In this document: in pieces, positions 16,063 to 27,385 of the stretch
How positions within the stretch are numbered: position 1 is the first letter of the stretch
Layout of the letters: the number at the start of each line of letters is the position of its first letter
Source: Streptomyces marianii
GTDB lineage: Bacteria > Actinomycetota > Actinomycetes > Streptomycetales > Streptomycetaceae
Assembly (NCBI RefSeq): GCF_005795905.1
Contig: NZ_VAWE01000001.1
Coordinates: 5,693,001-5,757,000 of the forward strand
Direction: 5' to 3'
DNA length: 64,000 nt
Notes under the pieces: generated by a model
What the model saw: only the letters and a program-made list of their open reading frames with translations
Told to the model about the DNA's origin: nothing
Databases searched by the model: none
Made by a program: the position numbers and the translations under genes

Positions 16063-18560
16063 CCCGGGCGCCCGAAGATTCCCCCGAGTCCCGGCCGGAT
16101 GCGGCCGAAGCCCGTGAGCACCCGGCCGATCTGCGTCTGGTGCTGCCCGCGCTGGCCGCCTGGGGCGCGGCGGCCCTCGCTCTGACGGCGCGGCCGCCCT
16201 GGCCGGGGGTGACGGTGCTGGTCTGTGTCGCCGTGGCGGGGGCGGTCCTGCTGTCCCTGGCCGTCCGGGCGGTACGCCGGCGTTCCTGGCAGGGGGCCGG
16301 CAACAGGGTCGCGGCCGCCGCCGTGCTGCTGTGCACCGCCGCCGGTACGGCCGCCGGCGCACTGCGCGGCGCGGACCTGTACCGGGGGCCGGTGCCCGAG
16401 GCGGCGCGGCAGTACGTCCCGGTCACCGCCGATCTGACCGTCACCACCGATCCGCGCACGACCCGGCCACGGGTGTGGGGCGATCGGGCGGCACAGACCG
16501 CTGTCCTGCTGGAGGGGCAGGTCGTCCGGGTCACCACACCGGAAGGGGAGTCCATCACCACCAGGGCGCCGGTCCTGGTGATCGTCCGGCCCGGCGAAGC
16601 GGCCCGCCCATGGCTGAGTCTGCTGCCGTCGACCAGGATCACCCTCACCGCCCGGGCCGAGCCACCGGCGGAGGGAGAGGGCCGGTTCGCGGCCGTACTG
16701 AGAGTGCGAGGCCCGGGGCCGCCCCGCATCACGGGGCCGCCGACCCCGGCGCAGCGCACGGCGGGGGACTTGCGTGCGGGGCTGCGGCGGGCGACCGAAG
16801 GGCTGCCACCGGACGCACGTGCACTGCTGCCCGGGCTCGTCGTCGGCGACACCTCCCGCATCGGCACCGAACTGCACGAGGCGTTCAAGGCGACCGATCT
16901 GACGCATCTGCTGGCCGTGTCCGGCAGCAATCTGGCGATCGTCCTGTTCCTGCTCATCGGCCCGCCGGGCCGCGCACTCAGAGCGGAACGAGGCGGTCTG
17001 GCACCCCGGTTGGGCATCTCACTGCGTGCGACAGCGCTGTCCGGCGGCGCGCTCACGATGGGTTTCGTCGTCGTGTGCCGACCGGAACCGAGCGTGCTGC
17101 GTGCCGCGGCCTGCGGGGCGATCACCCTGCTGGCCATCGGCACTGGCCGGCGCAGATCCCTGCTCCCAGCGCTGGCGGCGGCCGTGTTGCTATTGGTGCT
17201 CTGGGACCCCTGGTCGGCTCGCACCTATGGGTTCCTGCTCTCGGTGCTGGCCACGGGTTCCCTGCTCACCATGGCCCCGCGCTGGAGCGCGGCGCTGCGC
17301 CGGCGCGGGGTGCCGGGACGGATCGCGGAGGCCCTCGCCGCGGCCGCGGCGGCGCAGGCGGTGTGCGCGCCTGTCGTGGTCGTGTTCGCCGAGCGGGTCA
17401 GCCTGGTGGCGATTCCGTGCAATCTCCTCGCCGAGCCGGCTGCGGCGCCCGCCACGGTGCTGGGGTTCGCGGCGCTCTCCGCAGCACCCGTCTCGACAAC
17501 CGCCGCGGAACTGCTTGCGCGCTGCGCCGGATGGCCGGCCGGGTGGATCGCCCGAGTCGCCCGCACCGGGGCCGGCCTGCCCGGGGCGCAGGCCGAGTGG
17601 CCCGGCGGCTGGTGGGGCGCGCTGCTGCTGGCCGCCGTCACCGCCGTGGGGGCGCTGCTGGTTCGCCGGCCGGTCTGGCGCCCCTGGCCGGCCGTGGGAT
17701 GCGCCCTGCTGCTCGTACTCGCTGTTCTGCGGCCGCCCCCGCTGACCAGGATCGTCACCGGCTGGCCGCCGCCGCGCTGGTCGTTCGCCATGTGCGACGT
17801 CGGGCAGGGCGACGCTACGGTGCTGGCCGCGGGCGAGGGGTCGGCCGTCGTCGTGGACGCCGGGCCGGACCCGGCACTCACGGACCGGTGCCTGAAAGAA
17901 CTGGGCGTCAGGAGCGTGCCGCTGCTGTTGCTGACCCACTTCCACGCCGACCATGTGGCGGGGCTGCCCGGCGCCCTACGGGGCAGAACCATCGGCGCGA
18001 TCCAGACGACGTCCCTCGAGGAACCACGTGACCAGGCCGAGTTCGTGCGCCGGACCGCGACAGCCGCGGGAGTGCCGTTGATCCGGCCCGGGCGGGGGGA
18101 GCGACGGCGTGCGGGAGGGCTCACCTGGCAGGTGCTGTGGCCTGCCCCCGGCCCCGCACCGGGCCCCGGCGCGAAACCGCGGGAGCCGAACGACGCGAGT
18201 GTCACCCTGCTCGTGCGCACGGACGGCGGTGTGTCGCTGCTGCTCCTCGGGGATCTCGAACCCCCGGCGCAGCGAGGGCTGATACGGGCCCACCCGGCTC
18301 TCCCACGCGTCGACGTCCTCAAGGTCGCCCACCACGGCTCGGCGTACCAGCACCCCGCCCTACTCGCCGCGGCCCGGCCGAGGCTGGCGTTGATCTCCTG
18401 TGGCCGGGACAACCCGTACGGGCATCCGTCACCCCGGACCGTCTCCGCACTGCGGTCGCAGGGCTCGCTGGTGATGCGCACCGACATGGAGGGTTCGATC
18501 GCCGTCACGGGCTCCGGCCGGGAGCTGCGTGCCGTGGCCCGCGGCGCCCGGGCGCCGTGA
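16059..18560 (+). CDS. comEC: ComEC/Rec2-like membrane channel protein
   Basis: This 833-residue protein combines the ComEC membrane domain (many helices from about residue 20 to 570, with LLAVSGSNLAIVLFLL as the conserved segment) and a C-terminal metallo-beta-lactamase domain (DVGQGDATVL, THFHADHVAG near residue 625, VAHHGSAYQ). In transformable bacteria it is the pore for single-stranded DNA uptake, and the MBL domain may degrade one strand. GTG 16059 overlaps the comEA stop, so the two are coupled. Zinc ligands look intact, which argues against decay. Confidence 0.93.
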   Translation: MTRAPEDSPESRPDAAEAREHPADLRLVLPALAAWGAAALALTARPPWPGVTVLVCVAVAGAVLLSLAVRAVRRRSWQGAGNRVAAAAVLLCTAAGTAAGALRGADLYRGPVPEAARQYVPVTADLTVTTDPRTTRPRVWGDRAAQTAVLLEGQVVRVTTPEGESITTRAPVLVIVRPGEAARPWLSLLPSTRITLTARAEPPAEGEGRFAAVLRVRGPGPPRITGPPTPAQRTAGDLRAGLRRATEGLPPDARALLPGLVVGDTSRIGTELHEAFKATDLTHLLAVSGSNLAIVLFLLIGPPGRALRAERGGLAPRLGISLRATALSGGALTMGFVVVCRPEPSVLRAAACGAITLLAIGTGRRRSLLPALAAAVLLLVLWDPWSARTYGFLLSVLATGSLLTMAPRWSAALRRRGVPGRIAEALAAAAAAQAVCAPVVVVFAERVSLVAIPCNLLAEPAAAPATVLGFAALSAAPVSTTAAELLARCAGWPAGWIARVARTGAGLPGAQAEWPGGWWGALLLAAVTAVGALLVRRPVWRPWPAVGCALLLVLAVLRPPPLTRIVTGWPPPRWSFAMCDVGQGDATVLAAGEGSAVVVDAGPDPALTDRCLKELGVRSVPLLLLTHFHADHVAGLPGALRGRTIGAIQTTSLEEPRDQAEFVRRTATAAGVPLIRPGRGERRRAGGLTWQVLWPAPGPAPGPGAKPREPNDASVTLLVRTDGGVSLLLLGDLEPPAQRGLIRAHPALPRVDVLKVAHHGSAYQHPALLAAARPRLALISCGRDNPYGHPSPRTVSALRSQGSLVMRTDMEGSIAVTGSGRELRAVARGARAP

Positions 18561-18840
18561 GCTCCTCACCGCGAACTGGCAGGTGCGCGGCCCGGTGCGC
18601 CGATCCGGCGGCGGGCCCCGCCCGTGCGGTCGGTTCGTCCGGGCTGTTGGGCCCACCCGTCACGCCTGTTCGGGTCGGCTTCCGGGTGGTCGGTCCGGCC
18701 CCTGGTGGGGTCCGGCCTGCTGGTTCGGACTGGGGCGGGGCCGGGGGTTCCGGCCCTTGCCGGACCGATCTGGCTCGGCCCCGCGTCCTAGGACCCGTGG
18801 CGCATGGCGGGGCGTCCTGCCTTCGGCACAGACTGCATGC

Positions 18841-19677
18841 ATGGACACCGCATCGCAGCCCTTGCCGACAGAGACCGTCGACGCCTATCTCCGCCGCATC
18901 GGTGCCGAGCGTCCCGACCGGGCGGACCGGGACGCCCTGCGCGAGCTGCAGCAGCGGCATCTGCGTTCCGTACCGTTCGAGAACCTCTCGATCCACCTGG
19001 GGGAGAACGTGGTTCTGGAGGACGAGCCGCTGCTGGACAAGATCGTCGGGGCGCGCAGGGGCGGGTTCTGCTACGAACTCAACGGCGCGCTCGCCGCGTT
19101 GCTGCGCAGCCTCGGCTTCGGCGTCACCCTGTTCCAGGCCCGGGTCTTCAAGGGGGACGGGCAGCTCGGCATCCCGTACGACCATCTCACCCTGCGTGTG
19201 GAGACCGTCGACGGCAGCGGCCCGTGGCTCGCCGACGTGGGCTTCGGCGATCACAGCCACTACCCGCTCCTGCTCGACGAACGGGGCGACCAGAGCGATC
19301 CGGCCGGCACCTTCCGTATCGCGGATGCGCCGGACGGTGACCTGGACGTGCTGCGGGACGGGGAGCCGCAGTTGCGGCTCGACCCGCGGCCGCGGGAGCT
19401 GGGGGACTTCGAGGCCGGTGCCTGGTATCACCGCACGTCGCCCGCCTCCCACTTCACCCAGAAGCTCGTCTGCTCCCGGCTCACGGACGAAGGCCGGATC
19501 ACGCTGTCCGGACGCAGACTGGTCACGACGGCGCATGGTGGGCGCACGGAGCGCCAGCTCGGTGACGACGCCGAGATCCTGGCGGCCTACCGGGAGCACT
19601 TCGGGCTGGAGCTGGACCGGGTGCCGGAGGTCCGGAAGCACCGTGCGGGGGACACGGCACAATGTGGCGGTGAGTGA
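18841..19677 (+). CDS. Arylamine N-acetyltransferase
   Basis: This 278-residue enzyme transfers acetyl from acetyl-CoA to arylamines or hydrazines, or in biosynthetic clusters closes amides. The catalytic triad is visible: Cys77 in RGGFCYELN, His115 in YDHLTL and Asp132 in ADVGFGD. The length matches the bacterial NAT family (275-280). ATG 18841 directly begins the domain. It overlaps the following small gene by 8 bp. No polyketide cluster is nearby, so a detoxifying role is more likely than a biosynthetic one (inference). Confidence 0.95.
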   Translation: MDTASQPLPTETVDAYLRRIGAERPDRADRDALRELQQRHLRSVPFENLSIHLGENVVLEDEPLLDKIVGARRGGFCYELNGALAALLRSLGFGVTLFQARVFKGDGQLGIPYDHLTLRVETVDGSGPWLADVGFGDHSHYPLLLDERGDQSDPAGTFRIADAPDGDLDVLRDGEPQLRLDPRPRELGDFEAGAWYHRTSPASHFTQKLVCSRLTDEGRITLSGRRLVTTAHGGRTERQLGDDAEILAAYREHFGLELDRVPEVRKHRAGDTAQCGGE

Positions 19678-19915
19678 TGTGAGGCATGTACTCGTCCTGC
19701 CCGACCGCGACGCCGCCGAAGAGGTCATCGAGGCGATCGGGGACCACTTCGGCGTGGACGGCGAACCCCAGTTGGTGCGGGACGCCCTGGCGGGGGAGGA
19801 CGACGCCGAGGACGCACAGTGGCTGGTGGTCGTCGAGGACCCGGAAGGCCGTCTGAGCCCCGTCGAACTCGACGACTTCGTGGCCGACTGGGACGGCTGG
19901 CGGGAGGAGTCCTGA
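19670..19915 (+). CDS. Small acidic protein (81 aa), unknown function
   Basis: This 81-residue ORF starts at GTG 19670 inside the end of the NAT gene and stops at 19913-19915. It is strongly acidic in its second half (GEDDAEDAQWLVVVEDPEG; VADWDGWREES) and starts with a beta-strand-like VRHVLVLPDRDAAEEV. GTG 19664 and GTG 19679 are alternative starts. The overlap suggests translation coupled to the NAT. Third-position G+C bias supports coding. I do not recognise a domain. Confidence 0.7.
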   Translation: MSDVRHVLVLPDRDAAEEVIEAIGDHFGVDGEPQLVRDALAGEDDAEDAQWLVVVEDPEGRLSPVELDDFVADWDGWREES

Positions 19916-20290
19916 GCCGCCGCACGGGCGTCCCCGCGGCCGGAGATGGGCAGGCGTGCGTCTGAGCCGGCACCCGAGCCGCTGAACTCCACCGATCCCT
20001 TCGGGTCCCGGCGAACCCTGAGGCCCTTCCGTCCTTCCGGCCCCTCCCATCCCCGCGTTGCCTGCGTTCCCTGTGTTCCCTGCGTTTCCTCCGGCCCCCT
20101 CCGCCCCCTCCGCCACCTTCGGCTCTTTCCAGCCCCTCCGGCGGCCCCTCCCATCCCCGCGGTCCCTCCGCGGTCCCTCCGCGTCCCCGAGCCCGTCCCC
20201 GAGCCCGTCCCCGAGCACGGGCCTGCGCGTTCCGTCGCCCGACCGCTGGGCAGACGACGGTGTCGGTGGCTCATGGGATGCTGGACCGCG
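19916..20290. repeat. Pyrimidine-rich low-complexity spacer with short tandem repeats
   Basis: The 375-bp gap before holA has a C/T-rich plus strand from about 20030 to 20220. It includes tandem CCCCTCCG-like units, GGTCCCTCCGC twice or more near 20160-20190, and GAGCCCGTCCCC three times near 20190-20218. No ORF with proper codon bias is present. It may be prone to slippage. Confidence 0.65.
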
Positions 20291-21277
20291 ATGGCCACCA
20301 GGAAGAACACGAACGACGATCCCCTCGCCCCCGTCACGATCGCGGTGGGCCAGGAGGACCTGCTGCTGGACCGCGCCGTGCAGCAGGTGGTGGCGGCCGC
20401 CCGGGCCGCCGACGCCGACACGGACGTCCGCGATCTCGCCCCCGACCAGCTCCAGCCCGGCACGCTCGCCGAGCTGACGAGTCCCTCGCTCTTCGCCGAG
20501 CGCAAGGTCGTCGTCGTGCGAAACGCGCAGGATCTCTCCGCCGACACGGTCAAGGACGTCAAGGCCTATCTCGCCGTACCGGTCGAGGAGATCACGCTCG
20601 TCCTGCTCCATGCGGGCGGTGCCAAGGGGAAGGGCCTACTGGACGCGGCACGCAAGGCCGGCGCGCGTGAGGTGGCGTGCCCCAGGACGACCAAGCCGGC
20701 TGAGCGACTGACGTTCGTGCGCTCCGAGTTCCGCACACTGGGGCGGTCCGCGACCCCCGAGGCGTGCCAGGCCCTCGTCGACGCCATCGGCAGCGATCTC
20801 AGGGAGCTGGCGAGCGCGGTCTCGCAACTGGTCGCGGACGTCGACGGCACGATCGACGAGGCCGTCGTCGGCCGCTACTACACCGGGCGCGCGGAGGCCT
20901 CCAGCTTCACCGTGGCCGACCGCGCCGTCGAGGGCCGTGCGGCCGAGGCCCTGGAGGCGCTGCGCTGGTCGCTCTCGACCGGCGTCGCACCGGTCCTGAT
21001 CACCAGCGCGCTGGCCCAAGGGGTGCGGGCGATCGGCAAACTCTCGTCGGCACGCGGCGGCCGGCCGGCCGATCTCGCGCGCGAGCTGGGCATGCCGCCC
21101 TGGAAGATCGACCGGGTCCGCCAGCAGATGCGCGGCTGGACGCCCGACGGTCTCGCCCTCGCCCTGCGCGCCGTCGCCGAGGCGGACGCGGGGGTCAAGG
21201 GCGGTGGTGACGACCCGGAGTACGCGCTGGAGAAGGCGGTGGTCGCGGTCGCCCGCGCGGCCCGCCTGCGCCGCTGA
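20291..21277 (+). CDS. holA: DNA polymerase III subunit delta
   Basis: HolA opens the beta clamp within the clamp loader and is essential. The 328-residue protein has the delta-subunit pattern: VTIAVGQEDLLLDRAVQQVV at the N-terminus, LTSPSLFAERKVVVVRNAQ, and the C-terminal helical collar region with ALRWSLSTGVAPVLITSALA and LGMPPWKIDRVRQQMRGW. ATG 20291 is chosen because all upstream sequence is low complexity. It follows comEA-comEC after two genes, an order often seen in bacteria (comEA, comEC, holA, rpsT). Confidence 0.95.
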   Translation: MATRKNTNDDPLAPVTIAVGQEDLLLDRAVQQVVAAARAADADTDVRDLAPDQLQPGTLAELTSPSLFAERKVVVVRNAQDLSADTVKDVKAYLAVPVEEITLVLLHAGGAKGKGLLDAARKAGAREVACPRTTKPAERLTFVRSEFRTLGRSATPEACQALVDAIGSDLRELASAVSQLVADVDGTIDEAVVGRYYTGRAEASSFTVADRAVEGRAAEALEALRWSLSTGVAPVLITSALAQGVRAIGKLSSARGGRPADLARELGMPPWKIDRVRQQMRGWTPDGLALALRAVAEADAGVKGGGDDPEYALEKAVVAVARAARLRR

Positions 21278-21542
21278 TCCACCGAACGCCGCGCGGCCCC
21301 TGCTCGGCCCTGTCCCCCGCCTCGGTCACGTCCACCGCCCGTGCGGTTGCCGAAGACCTCGCGAACCTCGCTGCTCGGACCCTGCCGCGTGGACTCCGGC
21401 CCCGCCCGTTCCTACGGTGGCCACGCTGACGGCGCCGTAGGTCTCGTGCGGACCGAGGCGGACGCCGTCGCACAGCGGCAGCGAGAACAAGCGGCAGCGA
21501 GAACACGAGAGGCCTCCCTATTCGCACGACACGCGTTGTGGG

Positions 21543-22090
21543 AACGTACCGTGGCGGGTCTGGCAGGTCATGGCCATGCGTGGCTTCGCCGGCCTGACGC
21601 TGCGCGCCGTCGCCGCCGAACTCGGCGCGACGACCGGCCTGCTCACGCACTACTTCTCCACCAAGCAAGCCTTGGTGGAGCACGGCCTGGACCTGCTCGA
21701 ACAGCGCGTCCTGCTCGGCCCCCGCCGTCACTCGGGCCAGGGGCCGGCAGCCCTCGGGGACGCGCTGCCGGACATCCTGCCGCTGAACCCGGAGGCCGTC
21801 GACGGCAACCGGATCCGGGTTTGTTCCCGGGACGCCGCGCTCTCCGCTCCCGGCCTGAGCGCCGACTACGCCCGCAAGTACGCCCAAGGCCCCACAGGTT
21901 GACCGAGCGGGTGGCCACGGCTCAGGAGCTCGCTGAACTGCCACCCGGCAGCCCCGCACGCATCGCGGCCGGTACCTGGCCCTTCGTCCTCGGCCTGTTG
22001 GTCCCGGCCCCGTTCGGTCCGGCGGGGTTTCCCCCACGGCGACAGGTCGAGCTCCTGGACGACTACCCGGCGTGCCTGAGTACCCGCGCC
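21543..22090 (+). pseudogene. Broken TetR-family regulator gene
   Basis: Frame 3 from about 21543 to 21902 encodes a TetR N-terminal region, with VMAMRGFAGLTLRAVAAELG and TTGLLTHYFSTKQALVEHGL matching the family helix-turn-helix, and then stops. The rest of the regulator continues one frame over from 21890 to about 22090 (LTERVATAQELAEL, RIAAGTWPFVLGLLV, FPPRRQVELLDDY), the usual TetR C-terminal helices. The shift lies near 21890-21900. The N-terminal first helix has no credible start codon. The gene therefore looks inactivated by at least one indel. Its former target is unknown. Confidence 0.75.
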
Positions 22091-22475
22091 GACGCGGCAA
22101 CGCTGGATCGACGGCAGCGGCAACATCGGCCGCAGGGACTCCGTCGACCCCGTCGACGGTCCGGCGCGATCCCGGCGGAGGCCTCTGAGCGACGATCGGT
22201 CGGCGAGCTGGCCGCCGCCTTCGCCCGAAGCCGAAAACCCCGCCCTCCCGAACTGGGGAAGAACGGGGAAGCGGGGTTCTCGGGTCCGGCCGGAGCCGGG
22301 AAGTCGGTGGATTCGCACCCGCGTGGCGAACGCAGGCCGCGTGCGAATCCGGGGTGCCGGTCCGGGGACGGATGAGAGAGGGCCCGTCTGGTCCGGTCCG
22401 GCGATCAAGTCGTCCGGCGGGTCACCCCGAGGGGGTCGCTGCCGGAGGTCCCGGGGTCACCCCCGGGGAGCGAGC
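22091..22475. other. Non-coding region downstream of rpsT with several hairpins
   Basis: Three inverted repeats are visible. AACCCCGC (22236-22243) pairs with GCGGGGTT (22271-22278). GGATTCGCAC (22309-22318) pairs with GTGCGAATCC (22341-22350). CCCGGGG (22450-22456) pairs with CCCCGGG (22461-22467), 8 bp past the rpsT stop on the minus strand, and is the likeliest rpsT terminator. No gene is supported. Confidence 0.55.
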
Positions 22476-22742
22476 TCAGCCCTGGAGGGAGGCAACCTTG
22501 GACGCCAGCGCCGACTTCTTGTTGGCGGCGGCGTTCTTGTGGATGACACCCTTCGAGACGGCCTTGTCGAGCTTCCGGTTCGCCTCGCGGGCCGCCACGG
22601 TGGCCTTCTCGACGTCGCCGGCGGCGACAGCCTCGCGGGCCTTGCGGATCGCGGTCTTGAGCGAGGACTTGACGGCCTTGTTGCGCAGGCGCGCCTTCTC
22701 GTTCGTCTTGTTCCGCTTGATCTGGGACTTGATGTTCGCCAC
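22476..22742 (-). CDS. rpsT: 30S ribosomal protein S20
   Basis: S20 is a small basic helical protein that binds 16S rRNA early in 30S assembly. The 88-residue sequence is a clear full-length match: [20 protein letters not shown] at the N-terminus and [15 protein letters not shown] at the end. The start is GTG (22740-22742), with AAAAGG upstream on the minus strand. It is divergent from lepA across a 283-bp spacer. Confidence 0.98.
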   Translation of the reverse strand: MANIKSQIKRNKTNEKARLRNKAVKSSLKTAIRKAREAVAAGDVEKATVAAREANRKLDKAVSKGVIHKNAAANKKSALASKVASLQG

Positions 22743-23025
22743 GAAAGAGCCTTTTCAGGATTGATGATCTTTGAAGGCGTGTCCCGCACCCATGACCTTC
22801 GGGGGACGGCCCTTCCGAGGACACGACTCTTCGGAGCGCATGACCCTTCCGGGCATGGGAGGTGCCTCCGGAGAGGACACACGAGACACAGCTGGCCAGA
22901 CTACCAGCGCCGCTCCGACCGGCCCAAACCGAGCGCAGCCCCGCAGCCATGGGACCATGGAGGCTGCGTATCGATCCGACATCGACCCGAGACGAGCGCT
23001 CGGCGCTCAAGAATCAGGACCCTGC

Positions 23026-24897
<1,872 letters not shown>

Positions 24898-24949
24898 TCC
24901 GCGGGTAACGCGAAAGCACCAGTCGCCCCTGTTCTCCTGCCGTGCCCCA

Positions 24950-24985
24950 CAGGCCCGTGCGCTTCCGGCGCACGGGCCTGTTCGT
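24950..24985 (+). terminator. lepA terminator
   Basis: Perfect 13-bp stem from CAGGCCCGTGCGC (24950-24962) to GCGCACGGGCCTG (24968-24980) with a TTCCG loop, followed by TTCGTT. Confidence 0.85.
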
Positions 24986-25054
24986 TATCAAGCGGCAGCC
25001 CGCAGCCCCTTACGTGGCGCAGCGTGGCGCTCTACCCTGATCAGGCCCCGATGG

Positions 25055-25068
25055 TTACTCGCGAGTTA
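25055..25068. promoter_or_regulatory. Palindromic operator candidate upstream of the acyl-CoA synthetase gene
   Basis: TTACTCGCGAGTTA is a 14-bp inverted repeat with one mismatched pair and a perfect 10-bp core ACTCGCGAGT. It lies 68 bp before the GTG start in an A+T-richer promoter region. The shape fits a TetR-family operator, as commonly found before fatty-acid genes. The binding protein is not identified. Confidence 0.45.
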
Positions 25069-25135
25069 AACAACTGTGACCATTCGGGCAATCAGCCAGT
25101 CATGCAGCAATGCCGCAGCAGGCCCGGAGGATGTC

Positions 25136-27025
25136 GTGAGCGACACACAGAACCTGATCGAGAACCGACCGCCCTCCGTGGCGACGCTCTTCGTCCAGCG
25201 CGTGGCGGCCACTCCCGACGCGGAGGCCTACCGCTACCCCGTCCCCGCCGCCTCCGGGCGGGGGCCCGACGACTGGAAGTCGCTGAGCTGGCAGGAGGCC
25301 GCCGAGCGGGTCTACGCCATCGCGGCCGGACTGATCGAACTGGGTGTGCGCGCCGAGGAGCGGGTGGCTCTCGCCTCGTCCACCCGGGTCGAGTGGATCC
25401 TCGCGGACCTCGGCATCCTCTGCGCGGGCGCCGCGACGACGACGGTGTACCCGCAGACCAACGCGGAGGAGTCCGCGTACATCCTGGCCGACTCCGAGAG
25501 CAGGGTGCTGATCGCCGAGGACGCCGCGCAGGTGGCCAAGGCCCGTGAGCGGCGCGCCGAGCTGCCGCATCTGAAGCATGTGATCGTGATCGACGAGGCG
25601 GGCGCCCAGCCGGCCGAGGGCGACCCCGACGGCTGGGTCCTGTCGCTCTCGGCCCTCGAGGCGCGCGGCGCCGAACACCTCGCCAAGAACCCGGCCGCGG
25701 TCAAGGAGCGGGTGGAGGCGATCACCTCCGGCCAGCTCGCCACCCTCATCTACACCTCGGGTACCACGGGCCGCCCCAAAGGCGTCCGGTTGCCGCACGA
25801 CAACTGGTCCTACATGGCCAAGGCGATCGCCTCGACGGATCTGGTGACCCAGGAGGACGTCCAGTACCTCTGGCTGCCGCTCGCCCACGTCTTCGGCAAG
25901 GTGCTGACCTCGGGCCAGATCGAGGTCGGGCACGTCACCGCCGTCGACGGCCGGGTCGACAAGATCATCGAGAACCTTCCGGTGGTGCAGCCGACGTACA
26001 TGGCGGCAGTGCCCCGCATCTTCGAGAAGGTCTACAACGGCGTGGCCGCCAAGGCGCGGGCCGGCGGCGCGGCCAAGTACAAGATCTTCCAGTGGGCCGC
26101 CGGTGTCGCGCGCGCCTACGCCAAGGAGTCCCAGGACAACTACCGCCGCACCGGCAGTGCCTCGGCGTCCTTCGGCCTCACCGTGAAGCACAAGGTCGCC
26201 GACGTGCTCGTCTACTCCAAGCTCCGCGAGGCCTTCGGCGGCCGGCTGCGCGCCGCCGTCTCCGGCTCCGCCGCCCTCTCGCCCGAGATCGGCTTCTTCT
26301 TCGCCGGCGCCGGCATCCACATCCTGGAGGGCTACGGCCTCACCGAGTCCAGCGCCGCCTCCTTCGTGAACCCCGGCGAGGCGTACCGCACCGGCACCGT
26401 CGGCAAGCCGCTGCCCGGCTGCGAGGTGCGCATCGCGGACGACGGCGAGATCCTGCTGCGCGGTCCCGGCATCATGGAGGGCTACCACGGGCTCCCCGAG
26501 AAGACCGCCGAGGTCCTGGAGTCAGACGGCTGGTTCCACACCGGCGACATCGGTGAGCTCTCCCCCGACGGGTATCTCAGGATCACGGACCGCAAGAAGG
26601 ACCTGATCAAGACGTCCGGCGGCAAGTACATCGCGCCGGCCGAGGTCGAGGGCCAGTTCAAGGCCGTGTGCCCGTTCGTCTCGAACATCCTGGTGCACGG
26701 TGCCGACCGCAACTACTGCACGGCGCTCATCGCGCTCGACGAGGCCGCCATCCTCGGCTGGGCCGAGGAGAACGGCCTCGGGGGCAAGTCGTACGCGGAG
26801 GTCGTCGCCGCACCGCAGACCGAGCGGCTCGTCGACGGCTACGTGCAGCGGCTCAACGGAACGCTCCAGCGCTGGCAGACCATCAAGAAGTTCCGCCTGC
26901 TGCCGCGCGACCTCGACATCGAGCACGGCGAACTGACGCCGAGCCTGAAGCTGAAGCGCCCGGTGGTCGAGCGCGAGTACAAGGACCTCATCGAGGGCAT
27001 GTACGAGGGCGCCCTCGAGGCGTGA
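25136..27025 (+). CDS. Long-chain fatty-acid-CoA ligase (AMP-forming)
   Basis: The predicted 629-residue enzyme activates long-chain fatty acids to acyl-CoA via acyl-AMP, at the membrane or in the cytosol. The P-loop-like motif is YTSGTTGRPKGVRLPH, the A5 motif is EGYGLTESSAA, and A7/A8 are GWFHTGDIGEL and DRKKDLIKTSGGKYIAP. These are typical of the FadD15-like bacterial long-chain group. GTG 25136 has GGAGG 5 bases upstream. It is monocistronic. The A10 lysine is probably in SLKLKRPVV near the C-terminus. The exact chain length is not visible in sequence. Confidence 0.95.
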   Translation: MSDTQNLIENRPPSVATLFVQRVAATPDAEAYRYPVPAASGRGPDDWKSLSWQEAAERVYAIAAGLIELGVRAEERVALASSTRVEWILADLGILCAGAATTTVYPQTNAEESAYILADSESRVLIAEDAAQVAKARERRAELPHLKHVIVIDEAGAQPAEGDPDGWVLSLSALEARGAEHLAKNPAAVKERVEAITSGQLATLIYTSGTTGRPKGVRLPHDNWSYMAKAIASTDLVTQEDVQYLWLPLAHVFGKVLTSGQIEVGHVTAVDGRVDKIIENLPVVQPTYMAAVPRIFEKVYNGVAAKARAGGAAKYKIFQWAAGVARAYAKESQDNYRRTGSASASFGLTVKHKVADVLVYSKLREAFGGRLRAAVSGSAALSPEIGFFFAGAGIHILEGYGLTESSAASFVNPGEAYRTGTVGKPLPGCEVRIADDGEILLRGPGIMEGYHGLPEKTAEVLESDGWFHTGDIGELSPDGYLRITDRKKDLIKTSGGKYIAPAEVEGQFKAVCPFVSNILVHGADRNYCTALIALDEAAILGWAEENGLGGKSYAEVVAAPQTERLVDGYVQRLNGTLQRWQTIKKFRLLPRDLDIEHGELTPSLKLKRPVVEREYKDLIEGMYEGALEA

Positions 27026-27385
27026 CACCACCGCTCGGCGGTCCGTCGCCCGGCCCCGCGCCGCACGACGGGCCGCCGAGCCGTTCTCCGGCCTCCACGA
27101 GCGGCCCCACGCCCGCACACTGTCCGCCCACGCCCGCGGGTGACATCGGCGCGGCGCCCGTAGCGGCCGCCGGGCCGCGGCCCGGCCCCGGCCTGCTCCC
27201 GTTCACCGCCTGCTCGCGACCGCTTCCCGCCCCGCTACCCCGAACAGTCCTATTTCGGTGACTCCGTGCTTATGGGCCCGGCCGGTCTGTCACGCTGTCC
27301 GTGTCGTCCCTGCCCGGTGGGCGGTGCGGCGGGGAAACAGAGCGCACAGACCCGGCAACCAGCCAGACCGGACAGGAGTCGCCGC
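27026..27385. other. Intergenic spacer before the SpoIIE-type phosphatase
   Basis: Bases 27026-27240 are uniformly GC-rich with no gene-like frame. Bases 27246-27300 are more A+T-rich and probably carry the phosphatase promoter, though no clear -35/-10 pair stands out. Confidence 0.4.

Noticed and set aside
14983..18560. A working natural competence system
   Set aside because: ComEA and ComEC are present, but no pilus or uptake genes are in the window and these two genes are kept widely in bacteria without proven transformation.
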